Source: Lachnospiraceae bacterium (GTDB lineage: Bacteria > Bacillota > Clostridia > Lachnospirales > Lachnospiraceae). Taken from it: a stretch of DNA of 64,000 bases. Of this stretch, positions 52,406 through 61,713 are shown one piece after another; the stretch's first letter is position 1; each line of letters starts with the position of its first letter. Below the pieces are notes generated by a model. That model was not told the origin of the DNA, made no database searches, and was given only the letters and a program-made list of their open reading frames with translations. The DNA is taken from positions 1 to 64,000 of the forward strand of contig JAFYCS010000072.1 of the NCBI GenBank assembly GCA_017539565.1. The letters run 5' to 3'. The position numbers and the translations under genes were made by a program.

Positions 52406-55400
52406 TTACCTTTGCTCTAATTCACCGCGGCCGGCCATCTCGTTCAGTATTTCCGCCGCTTCCTTCATGGTCTTCTGCATTCCGGGCGTGATAAGCACCG
52501 CCCAATCCGTAGTCCTTATGTATACACAGTCACATCCCGTGTATTTGTATGAATCATCCTCATCTATATATGCATACTTTGCAGATGAGTTACCGCGTAT
52601 ATATCTGTCGTTCTGTTCGGCGCATTTAACTTTTAGTGTGACCTCTTCACCGTTATTCTTTATCATGCTGCTGCTGCCTACGGTAAAGATATAGCTTGCC
52701 GATCCCTGATAAAGCTGGCTTATGGTTACGTTCATTCCCTTCCTGACATATCTGAAACCACTCTGTCGTCTGCATTTATCAAGAGCTGCAAGTGAAACAT
52801 ATTCACGGCTGTTATCGTTCATATACTGACGGTAGATAAATGAATTTCCGTTACGCATCAGTTCGTCAAGCAGCTCTTTTGCAAGATCGTTTAATTCACC
52901 GTTCCCCTTCATCTGCGAAGCTTCGGCAAGTGTCGCTACTATAGCAGCCTGAGCCTCCGGACCCGAACCATCGAATAAGGGTTTTAATGCATCTTCAGCT
53001 TCACCCTTTTTAAGTTTGCTGGTTCCGTCATCGTAGCCTGCACCACCGCCGGGTTTTCTGGATTCGCCGCCATCATCATCATCCTTTCCGCTGTGGCGTC
53101 CGTTTCCTTCTCCTGTGTTGCCGTCTTTGTTTCCGTCCCCGTTGCTGTCTCTGTCGGCCCCGTTTGAACTTCCGCCTTCACCGCCGTTACTGCCCGCCCC
53201 GCTTCCGCTTGAGGAATCTCCGTCGTGGCCTCCGCTTCCTTCCCCGGATGTATACGTATCACCGCTTCCGGTATCACCGTCTCCCTCAAATTCATTCTTG
53301 AGGGCTTCCGATATCCGGTTCGCGTATTCAGGAGGTATTCCGCTGTCATCAAGCGCATTAAGCAGATCTCCCAGATCATTGTTGAACGCTGCAAGCTTTT
53401 GGATATCCTGTTCGGGTATCTCATTATCAGTAGCCATGGTATCTCTTATTACCTCCATGACCTCTGTCTCCGGGTTGCTGTATGGCCCGGGTACAGGCTC
53501 TGTGGGTTCAAGTTCGCTGTCACCGTCGGTTCCTCCGGCTTCTTCATCATCAAAATCACGGTCAGCCGTCAGGCCCTGGAGAAGGGCATCTATGAGCTTA
53601 GCCCTGGACAATTCATTATCCTCAATGCATCTGTCTCTTTCGTCGATAAGTTCCTGCTCATAGTCGCTTACTTCTTTATCCTTATCATCGCCGGTCCTTG
53701 ATCTTAATGCAGCCAGCAGGCCTTCCAGGAACAGAATGTGTGTCTCTATAAGATCCTGCTTACCGCCTGCGGTAAAGCTGCTCTTTAAACTGTAAGCATA
53801 TTCCAGACGGTCCTCTATATAAGTGATCCCGTTTTCCGGCGTATCACGGTCGGTCACTGCCTTGAGATAATAATGATATATATCCATTGCTGCCGTGCTG
53901 CGCTTTTCATTAAAATCTATTATCGCAAACGGGATAAGCCAGCTGTACAAAAGCTGTGCCTCACGCTGTGTATGTTCGTTTTCCCCGGCCTCGATATGGT
54001 TAAGATCCACTATCATCTGCAGATACGGCATGCAGGCTGCCTCGTTATCTGCGGTAGACGCCACTCTTCGTGACAGTATATAACCTGTATAATCGGCTGC
54101 CGTCTCCCCGCGCTGCATGCTCTTCTTCACATAGGATTCATAACTTGCCATACATGCGGTATAGGCATCCTGGATAAGGTTCGTGACTTCTGTGGTCTCT
54201 ACATAACCTCCCATACCGGAATATGCACTTATATCCTCAAAGCGTCTGCCCATATCGGGCTTTCCGTTTTCGGAAGCATCTTTCAGGAAACGGAGTGTAG
54301 GTGCCACGCCAAAGTTTCCTGCTTCTTTTAAGGCAACCTGCTTGGCCTCGTATTCGGCCTGCAGCATACGGTATTTTTCCGTTTCCGATATCAGATACTC
54401 TATGTTATTTTTTTTACTATTTATCTCAACTTTGATATCAGCCCTTTTCTGTGCCAGCTCGTTACAGGACTCTTCCATTTCCTCTATCCCGTCAAGCTTT
54501 TCTTCCATAGCTGCTTTAAACTCATCAGCGGCAGCTGTCAGTGCAGCTTCCTTTTGAGCTTCGGTCTCCTGTATACGTTTTTCAAGCTCTGATATCTTAT
54601 TCTCCCAGCGTTCGCTAAAGATCCTGTATCCTTCATCAAAAGCATCCTTCGCAGCTTTTACTTCACTTTGCAGCCGCTGCGCTTCCCTTTGTTTGGTCTC
54701 ATAATACTGTTCTGTCTGGGATCCGTTATATATACTGCCTGTATAATCACTGCACTGTTCAGCAAGGCTGTCGATACGTACCTTCAGCTCTGAAGCCTTC
54801 TTCCCGGCCTCCTCCAGCCTTTTAGCGGCATTTTCCATATCTAACTTTGCCAAATAAAAGGAGTTTAGCCCGCCCACTCGGCCCCTCATGGTTCTCTTGC
54901 CGTTCAGTGCCTTCTCGTATTTCTTTTTTGCTTCGTCATAAGTCTTCTGACACACTGTTACATTGGCTTCAGCCAGCTTATAATCCGCAACAGCATCTTT
55001 AAGCGCAAGTGCATTTGCCGCTTCAATCTGTGCCTTCTGAAGACTTGCCTCCATGCCGGAGATATTCCGGTCCTCTGAAGCCGCCTTTTCATAATCAAGA
55101 AGGCTCTGCCTCATCTGCTCTTTGGTATCTGCCTCTTCTTTGGCAAGTTCATCGAGCATATTTCCATACTTATCCTCTATGGATTTTTGGTTCTCTTCGT
55201 ACTCCGCCGAAGCAGTTTCTTCCCTGTTCTTCTTAGCTTCATCAATCTTTTGAAGCTTAAGCTCCCGGTCTCTTGCCATTTCCTTATCGGCTTCCTCAAG
55301 CTGGGCTATCTCCTTTTCAATGATAGCTTTTCTGTCATTGATAAGAGATATCAGTGTTTCGCAGGCCTTAACCCTGGCTTCATAGGGAGCTAAGGAACCA

Positions 55401-57625
55401 TCCTTGATCCCGTTTATAAGCTGTGCCAGTTCCTGCTCTTTTTCATAACTCAGATCATGATCATCGACCATTGCATCCACATGGGCCTGCATTCCCACGA
55501 TGGTCAGCTCCTTTGTCCTGATGAGGGCTTTATTGGATTCGGTCTTTTTATCATACGAAGCTATAAGCTTATCATGCGTATCTATCTCTTCTTCAACCGC
55601 CATTATCTCCAGCTGCTTCTCATCGATCCTTGTTCTGGCAGCCTGATAAGTATCGAGATATTCATTATATGCATCATTAGCTTTCTTAAGTGCATTAAGC
55701 TTTTCCTGATAGGGCTCACTCATCGCCGCCAGCTGATCCTGCCTGTTCCCCACCTCAAGCGCCAGGTCTGCCAGCTCCTTATCAAGCACGGGTGTCAGCG
55801 TTTTCTTTGTATCATCCAGAGCTTTCTGTGCCTGCTTTATCTCGTCATCCAGGTTAAGATCGCCATATATTTCATTGATCAATGCGGTCAATTCACCATC
55901 CTTGGTCTCCAGAGTGGCTGCTGTATCACTTAAACTGCTCATCAGCCTCTCCTGCTTTTCAAGACTCCGGTCCGTTTCCTGTTTCTTTTGGGGATCGTAG
56001 ATCTTTGACGCATCGGTGTCAGCGGTAGTCCGGCTTGACGTATAAAGATCCGCGTCTTTTTTCAGTTTATCCAGCTTGTCTTCTTCGGTCTCTATAGTCG
56101 TATAAAGGCGCTCCAGCTTATCCTCGAGCTCCTTTCGTTCATTTAAAGCCTCTTCGTACTCCGATCTTCTGCCCTCTGCTATGGTCCTGCGTGTCTTCAG
56201 GTCGCTTAATGCCTTTTCCAGGGCAGCTATTTTTTCATCATACTCTTTCTGCTTATCGGCCTTTGCCTTTGTCAGTTCTTCTATCTCATCGTTGATGGCA
56301 GTCTGCGCATCATTAAGACTCACCGTCATATTGAGCGCTTCGTCCAGAGCTTCATCCAGTCTCTCATACTCGGCCACAACATCCGCGGTATCGGCTTTTA
56401 TCGCAGCCAGCTCGGCTTTCAGCTTTTCCAGCCTGTCCTCTGTGCCTTTTGCTTCAAAATCCGCCTCTTCTTTTGCGATAGCAGCTTCATTAGCCTCATT
56501 TTCATCTTCAAGTTCATATATAGCGGATCTTGCTGCCTTAACAGGCGCTTCCGCTTTGTCAATGTCCAGGGCCAGCTTTGCTATATATGCTCTAAGTTCG
56601 GCATCTTCCAGCTCCAGTGCCTCAAGCTCTTTATCTATGGCCACACCGTAACTGCCGGTAAGGTTCTCATTCTGTGTCAGGTTATAATATATCTCCGCCC
56701 TGCGGGCAGCATCTATCTGCCTTTCCACATAAAGGGCCGCATCCGCTTCTTCACTGAGCTCTTTTTCCTGCAGCGACATAAAAAGCGTATTTAATATCTC
56801 TTCTTCCCTGTCAGCCCTGTCGGTAATATCATCGCGGATATTTGGCCAGTTACGCATGACCGTCATTATCTCTTTGTATTCGGCAGGCCAGCCTTCACTT
56901 GTGGTAGTAAGTGACTGATCCCATATCTTTTCCAGCTGTGCACGGTCCTGTACCAGAACTTTGAACTGGTCGTATGCCGTGCCGGCATCCAGAGCCGCCC
57001 GGTCAAAATACAGGTCATCGTTTTCAAAGAAGAAATAAAGCATCCTGTAGAGGTAGTTTTTGCTGCCTTCATCCTCCCAGCCTATATCACCGCTTAAATA
57101 ATACTCATACAGAGCAGAGAGTTCGGGTATGTTCTCCATATCATACAGTGATATGTGTGTGTATATATCAATGGGCTCTTCGGTTACAGGATCCTTGGGG
57201 ATCCCGTCATCATCCACCACTACACTTACCAGATAAGGATACAGATCCTTTTCACTGACTTTTTCCGCAACCGGAAGTATGTTGGTTATGGATGACGCAC
57301 CCTCAATATTCTTCCATGCGCCTCCATCCAGCTCGGAACTGTAATAAGCAATGGTCTGGTTATAATACTCACGGCTGTCAAGGGCTGCCTGATACATCTC
57401 AGCAGTCAATGACTTTGCACTCATGAGATAGGTCCCCACAAAAAGCCATGATGAAGGGATCACATGTCCCAGATTGGTAGTATAGTATTCGTAAGTCACT
57501 ACGGTATTCTTTGAGGCCGCTTCTACCCCGGGCGCCGGCATAAGAGCCGCCGCCGCAGGTGCCAGGAGGCTTACGCTTACAGCAAAGCCAACTATGCTTT
57601 TTAAGATACCGTAACGTTTCTTCAT
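52406..57625 (-). CDS. giant secreted coiled-coil protein 1 with shared C-terminal module
   Basis: 1739 residues. A Sec signal peptide (KKRY, hydrophobic core, then AAALMPAPGVEA near 37) precedes an N-terminal domain (~40-290) shared with the next protein (SELDGGAWKNIEGAS). Residues ~290-1090 are long coiled coil. Then helical parts lead to a Gly/Ser/Asp/Asn-rich linker (~1445-1532) and a C-terminal ~150-residue module with NSREYVSLAALDKCRR, VTISQLYQGSASYIF and a Cys pair (GCDC). No LPxTG or transmembrane anchor. GGAG lies 13 bases before the ATG. It is secreted and could build or anchor an envelope scaffold. Confidence 0.75.
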   Translation of the reverse strand: MKKRYGILKSIVGFAVSVSLLAPAAAALMPAPGVEAASKNTVVTYEYYTTNLGHVIPSSWLFVGTYLMSAKSLTAEMYQAALDSREYYNQTIAYYSSELDGGAWKNIEGASSITNILPVAEKVSEKDLYPYLVSVVVDDDGIPKDPVTEEPIDIYTHISLYDMENIPELSALYEYYLSGDIGWEDEGSKNYLYRMLYFFFENDDLYFDRAALDAGTAYDQFKVLVQDRAQLEKIWDQSLTTTSEGWPAEYKEIMTVMRNWPNIRDDITDRADREEEILNTLFMSLQEKELSEEADAALYVERQIDAARRAEIYYNLTQNENLTGSYGVAIDKELEALELEDAELRAYIAKLALDIDKAEAPVKAARSAIYELEDENEANEAAIAKEEADFEAKGTEDRLEKLKAELAAIKADTADVVAEYERLDEALDEALNMTVSLNDAQTAINDEIEELTKAKADKQKEYDEKIAALEKALSDLKTRRTIAEGRRSEYEEALNERKELEDKLERLYTTIETEEDKLDKLKKDADLYTSSRTTADTDASKIYDPQKKQETDRSLEKQERLMSSLSDTAATLETKDGELTALINEIYGDLNLDDEIKQAQKALDDTKKTLTPVLDKELADLALEVGNRQDQLAAMSEPYQEKLNALKKANDAYNEYLDTYQAARTRIDEKQLEIMAVEEEIDTHDKLIASYDKKTESNKALIRTKELTIVGMQAHVDAMVDDHDLSYEKEQELAQLINGIKDGSLAPYEARVKACETLISLINDRKAIIEKEIAQLEEADKEMARDRELKLQKIDEAKKNREETASAEYEENQKSIEDKYGNMLDELAKEEADTKEQMRQSLLDYEKAASEDRNISGMEASLQKAQIEAANALALKDAVADYKLAEANVTVCQKTYDEAKKKYEKALNGKRTMRGRVGGLNSFYLAKLDMENAAKRLEEAGKKASELKVRIDSLAEQCSDYTGSIYNGSQTEQYYETKQREAQRLQSEVKAAKDAFDEGYRIFSERWENKISELEKRIQETEAQKEAALTAAADEFKAAMEEKLDGIEEMEESCNELAQKRADIKVEINSKKNNIEYLISETEKYRMLQAEYEAKQVALKEAGNFGVAPTLRFLKDASENGKPDMGRRFEDISAYSGMGGYVETTEVTNLIQDAYTACMASYESYVKKSMQRGETAADYTGYILSRRVASTADNEAACMPYLQMIVDLNHIEAGENEHTQREAQLLYSWLIPFAIIDFNEKRSTAAMDIYHYYLKAVTDRDTPENGITYIEDRLEYAYSLKSSFTAGGKQDLIETHILFLEGLLAALRSRTGDDKDKEVSDYEQELIDERDRCIEDNELSRAKLIDALLQGLTADRDFDDEEAGGTDGDSELEPTEPVPGPYSNPETEVMEVIRDTMATDNEIPEQDIQKLAAFNNDLGDLLNALDDSGIPPEYANRISEALKNEFEGDGDTGSGDTYTSGEGSGGHDGDSSSGSGAGSNGGEGGSSNGADRDSNGDGNKDGNTGEGNGRHSGKDDDDGGESRKPGGGAGYDDGTSKLKKGEAEDALKPLFDGSGPEAQAAIVATLAEASQMKGNGELNDLAKELLDELMRNGNSFIYRQYMNDNSREYVSLAALDKCRRQSGFRYVRKGMNVTISQLYQGSASYIFTVGSSSMIKNNGEEVTLKVKCAEQNDRYIRGNSSAKYAYIDEDDSYKYTGCDCVYIRTTDWAVLITPGMQKTMKEAAEILNEMAGRGELEQR

Positions 57626-57633
57626 TCTGCCTG

Positions 57634-60600
57634 TTATTCTCCGTCTGCCTCCAGATCAAGTCTGTCCAGAAGCTGCGCGATCTTCTTGTCTACCTGAGGG
57701 GTGATAAGTATCGCCCACTCGGTTTCCGGTATATATGCGCAGGTACAGTATAAGAACTTACCGCTGTTATTCTCGGGTATATACGCATACTTAGCCGTTT
57801 TGCTGTGTCTTATACTCTCATCCGTCTGTGATACACAGACCGTTTCCATAAGCTCCGTTTCGCTGTTGTTCTTGCTGACGCTGTCACTGCCTACGCTGAA
57901 TACATAGCTGGCACTTCCTCTTGCAAACTGGCTCATGGTCACATTAAAATCTTTCTGTACCATGCGGAACTTTGTATATCGCCTGCACTTATCCACGGCT
58001 GCCAGCGAAACATATTCACGGCTGTAATCGCTAACATATTGTCTGTATATGAACGGGCAGCCCAGCAGATCCAGTTCGTCCAGCAGATCCAGCGCATAGT
58101 CATGTGCCGCCTTATCCTCCCTGGCATTGGCAAAGTCGTTAAGCGCCGCCACTACTGCCGCTTTGTCCCCGTCTTTTAAACCGTTAAAGTCCTTATTGAA
58201 TGTATCTTTTATGGCTTTGTCAAAGTCCGGCTTTTTAAGTCCCGTTCCCGGGCCGTAGTCAGGTATTGCCGGAGCAGGTCCTTCTCCGTTTCCTCCGTTT
58301 CCGGGCCCGCTTCCTCCTTCACCCCCGTTATTGCCGCTGCCTTCTCCGCTGCCGCTGCCGGGTTCGTTTCCGGTTCCGTTTCCTCCGTCACCACCATTAT
58401 TGCCGTTTCCGGAGCCATTGTCCTGATCCGGACCGGTTCCGTTTCCGGGCCCGCCGTTACCGGGATCGTTTCCGTTTCCGTGTTCTCCGTCTCCTTCAGG
58501 ATTGCCGGTATCAACATCCCCGTTACCGCCATCCTGTCCTGGCCCTTCTCCGGTTCCGTTTCCGCTATCTCCCTCACCGGGTCCGGCGTTTCCGCCACCT
58601 GTTTCCGTCTGAAGCTCAGGATACTCATCCGCAAAAGGACTGCCTCCGATATTCTTAAGTGCCTCCTTTGCCTGATGTATCAGCTTATTTGGAGCGCCGT
58701 GGTTTTCCAGTGCTTCACAAACAGGTTGAAGTCCGGGTGATCCCAGATCCTCAAGTGTCTTGATTATATCCGGCAGGGGATCAAGATTGTTTTCTGCGAT
58801 ATCTTCCAGCGCCTTGTCTACAAGCTGATCCGCCACTGCTCCGGGGGTATTTGATACTTCAGCGTTTATCCTTTCTGCTGCTGTTTCCCCGGAAGCTGCA
58901 GTCCGGTTTTTCTTTGCATTCTCTTCATCAAGCGCCTTCTGGATATCTTCCAGCTGATGTGCCAGTTCATCTGCTTCTTTCAGATCATTCTCATCAAGAG
59001 CATCAAGATACTTTGCCTGATACTCTGTTTTTTTCATTTCCAGCTCGCCGGCTTCATCTGTTATATTTCCGCCCTGCTTGACGTTAGCCAGCAGATCCTT
59101 AAGCCAGTTTATATGATCATTAAGCGCCTCTTCAGCATAGGGTCCGAAAGCATCAACACTTATGCCCTCTCTCTGATCCTCTGCCCAGTTGATACGCTCA
59201 TTGATAAACCTGACAGCCTCCGCTGTAGGCAGACGAAGGCTTCTGGCTCTTATAAAACGCTGAAGTTCTGAGGCCGCTGCCCCGACATCCGCTTTCTGGT
59301 CATTCAGTATTTCCTCGAGAGTGCTCTTGGTAGTAGCCGGATCAGCTATAGCCGTGGCATACTCCTGACCGGCGGATGAATGAAGCACCTGGCTGAATCT
59401 GCTGTCTGCTACAGGAAGGATCTCATTAAGGTAATTAAGCTCTCTGGACTTGTGAGCAACTACACCGTTATTGATGTTTTCAAGATCCACCAGATCACGC
59501 AGCTGTGCACGCACTCCCTGCAGCCCCCCCTGCGCATTTTCTATCACATAGACAGAAAGATCATATTCCAGCTGCCCTGCTATGGTCTTGCTCTGCGTAA
59601 GTGCCATACTGCTGTAGTTTATATATGCATCCATGCAGCCGGTAATAGCACTCTCTACCGCTTCCGTTATAGAATCTGCGGGAGTAAAACTCTCATTGGG
59701 ATAGAGCAGTTTAAACCTGTTACCCACATGTGAGTCACCTGTATTTACGAGTTCATAGAGCAGATTAAGCACCGGTCCCACAATATAATTGTGCTCATCA
59801 TTATCTACCAGGTTTTCATATGCTCTGGCCCTCCTGGCCGCATCCACCTTTTCAGCAAGTAGCATTGCCTCATCCGCAAGCTCTTTATCCTCTAACGTAC
59901 CTGTAGCACGCAACTCCGAATAAAGCCCCTTGACTGCATCCAGCTGTGTATCATACTTATCCGTAACTTCATCCATTATGCAGGAATAATGAGCCCACAT
60001 ATCCTGGAAATTCCAGATACGGTTTCTCAGCTCTTCTATCCCTCCGAAAGCGTCTACTTCCCGCTTCCAGGTCCTTTCCTCCGGCCAGCTGATACTGCCT
60101 CTTATAAGGCGCTCCTGCTGATCCCAGTTATCTGTAGGTGCATACCCCCCATAATAATAGCCCCATCTGTAATTGAATTTGGTGTCCCGTTTTCCTGCAA
60201 TATAGTATGCTACAGCCCGCTCCAGAGATTCTAAAAATCCTGCACCGCTCTCTTCAATACGCCACATGGGAACACTCGTCAATCCGGTACAGGATAATCC
60301 TATACCGCTGCAGCTGTGTAGCTGTTCTGCAAGAACTGTCGACTGGGTGCATTTTAAGGGATCAGCCGCATAGAAAGCTACACCGGTCTTTCCGGCCACA
60401 GAAAGTATATATTCACAATCACGCTGCATATACTCATTGCGCGGCATTCTGCTGTCACGGTCAAATACCTCTTTTATGCGATCGTAGATATACGCCTCCG
60501 AATTCCCGTTACTTGGATCCACCAGCTTAGCGTCAAACTGCACCTTAAGGCTCTTAAGCTCGGGAAGCCCCTCGATATCATAAGGGTTCACTAAATTAAA

Positions 60601-61662
60601 GATATCCACCTCTGTACCGGGATTATCTTTAGTCACGGTATCCGCTTTTCTGGGTATACCGCTCTCATCTACAAAAACAGATACCCAGCAGCCGTCCTCA
60701 ATTATCTGCTTATCTTCTACACTGTCCGCTATGGGCAGGATATACTGTAATCCTGTAGCACCTGCTATATCCTTCCAGCGGTTGCCGTCCAGCTCCGATT
60801 TATACAGCATGATCTGCTGATCGTATTCAGACATCGACTGCACAGCCTGTCTGTAAAAAGTAGCATTTAGGCTCTGTGCATAAATGATCCAGGTTCCTAT
60901 ATAAAGATAGCCGCCCGGTAACAGTCCCCTGTTACCTATAAACTCTTCATACAGTATCAGATCACTGTAATCTATTACTTCATTACCGGGCCGTGACGCA
61001 TAACTTCCGGTTTTACCGGCTGATAAAGCAGCATTCATCAGTCTTACGATATCATCATAGTCCACCAGCGGATCACCTTCCGATCCTTCATCACCTTCGG
61101 CAAGCTGGTTATACATAGCCAGTATTTCTTCATCGCTGAAGTTAATGGATATGGTCTCAATGCTCCGGATATAGTCGATGATCAGCTGCCCCAGAGTATA
61201 ATCGGCGTTCATGGCATTACCGAAATAATCCACACCGGGTGCATAGGGAGAACCGGGCGATGCATCGCTATGATCCGTCCAGGGGTTTATCTTTTTAACT
61301 GCAAAAGGATTCTCGGCCGTAGGTGCAGCTTCTGTATCTGCTATAGTCTCTCCTATTATCTCCAGAACGGACTGCATCTTAACACTGCTCCATGTCGTAC
61401 CTGCCTGGTGTGCAGTTTTTATCGCATCTTCAATAGCATTCGCCGAAACGCTGTCATAATTACCGGCATCACCGATATTACTTGCTATAAACAAGCTGAC
61501 AAAAACATCCATGATGCTGGCCGCATGTACTCTTGATGAACCGGGAAGTACCATATCCGGCATCATCCCGAAAAGAAGCGCAGCTATAAAAGCCACGGCC
61601 ACATATCGTCTGGCCATGAGCTTTAACTCTTTATAGCGTTTTTTTATCTTCTTTTTATTCAT
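57634..61662 (-). CDS. giant secreted protein 2, paralog of protein 1
   Basis: About 1342 residues. A lysine-rich start (NKKKIKKRYKELK) leads to a signal-like helix and SSRVHA. The N-terminal domain matches protein 1 (YIGTWIIYAQSLNATFY, SELDGNRWKDIAGA), the middle is helical, a Gly/Asn/Asp-rich linker covers ~1020-1136, and the C-terminal module (YSREYVSLAAVDKCRR, VTMSQFARGSASYVF) aligns with protein 1 throughout. It lacks the long coiled coil of protein 1. Start uncertain: I use the ATG of MNKKKIKK; a TTG at 61692 and a later ATG (MARRYVAVA) are alternatives, none with a strong ribosome site. Confidence 0.7.
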   Translation of the reverse strand: MNKKKIKKRYKELKLMARRYVAVAFIAALLFGMMPDMVLPGSSRVHAASIMDVFVSLFIASNIGDAGNYDSVSANAIEDAIKTAHQAGTTWSSVKMQSVLEIIGETIADTEAAPTAENPFAVKKINPWTDHSDASPGSPYAPGVDYFGNAMNADYTLGQLIIDYIRSIETISINFSDEEILAMYNQLAEGDEGSEGDPLVDYDDIVRLMNAALSAGKTGSYASRPGNEVIDYSDLILYEEFIGNRGLLPGGYLYIGTWIIYAQSLNATFYRQAVQSMSEYDQQIMLYKSELDGNRWKDIAGATGLQYILPIADSVEDKQIIEDGCWVSVFVDESGIPRKADTVTKDNPGTEVDIFNLVNPYDIEGLPELKSLKVQFDAKLVDPSNGNSEAYIYDRIKEVFDRDSRMPRNEYMQRDCEYILSVAGKTGVAFYAADPLKCTQSTVLAEQLHSCSGIGLSCTGLTSVPMWRIEESGAGFLESLERAVAYYIAGKRDTKFNYRWGYYYGGYAPTDNWDQQERLIRGSISWPEERTWKREVDAFGGIEELRNRIWNFQDMWAHYSCIMDEVTDKYDTQLDAVKGLYSELRATGTLEDKELADEAMLLAEKVDAARRARAYENLVDNDEHNYIVGPVLNLLYELVNTGDSHVGNRFKLLYPNESFTPADSITEAVESAITGCMDAYINYSSMALTQSKTIAGQLEYDLSVYVIENAQGGLQGVRAQLRDLVDLENINNGVVAHKSRELNYLNEILPVADSRFSQVLHSSAGQEYATAIADPATTKSTLEEILNDQKADVGAAASELQRFIRARSLRLPTAEAVRFINERINWAEDQREGISVDAFGPYAEEALNDHINWLKDLLANVKQGGNITDEAGELEMKKTEYQAKYLDALDENDLKEADELAHQLEDIQKALDEENAKKNRTAASGETAAERINAEVSNTPGAVADQLVDKALEDIAENNLDPLPDIIKTLEDLGSPGLQPVCEALENHGAPNKLIHQAKEALKNIGGSPFADEYPELQTETGGGNAGPGEGDSGNGTGEGPGQDGGNGDVDTGNPEGDGEHGNGNDPGNGGPGNGTGPDQDNGSGNGNNGGDGGNGTGNEPGSGSGEGSGNNGGEGGSGPGNGGNGEGPAPAIPDYGPGTGLKKPDFDKAIKDTFNKDFNGLKDGDKAAVVAALNDFANAREDKAAHDYALDLLDELDLLGCPFIYRQYVSDYSREYVSLAAVDKCRRYTKFRMVQKDFNVTMSQFARGSASYVFSVGSDSVSKNNSETELMETVCVSQTDESIRHSKTAKYAYIPENNSGKFLYCTCAYIPETEWAILITPQVDKKIAQLLDRLDLEADGE

Positions 61663-61713
61663 ACACAAAATATAACATACAGCCTGCAACAAGACCGCAA
61701 TATACCTTAACGT

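Noticed and set aside
53030..53290. Minisatellite or CRISPR-like low-complexity DNA
   Set aside because: It is the Gly/Ser/Asp/Asn-rich linker of secreted protein 1, irregular and in frame; the same applies to 58255-58600 in protein 2.
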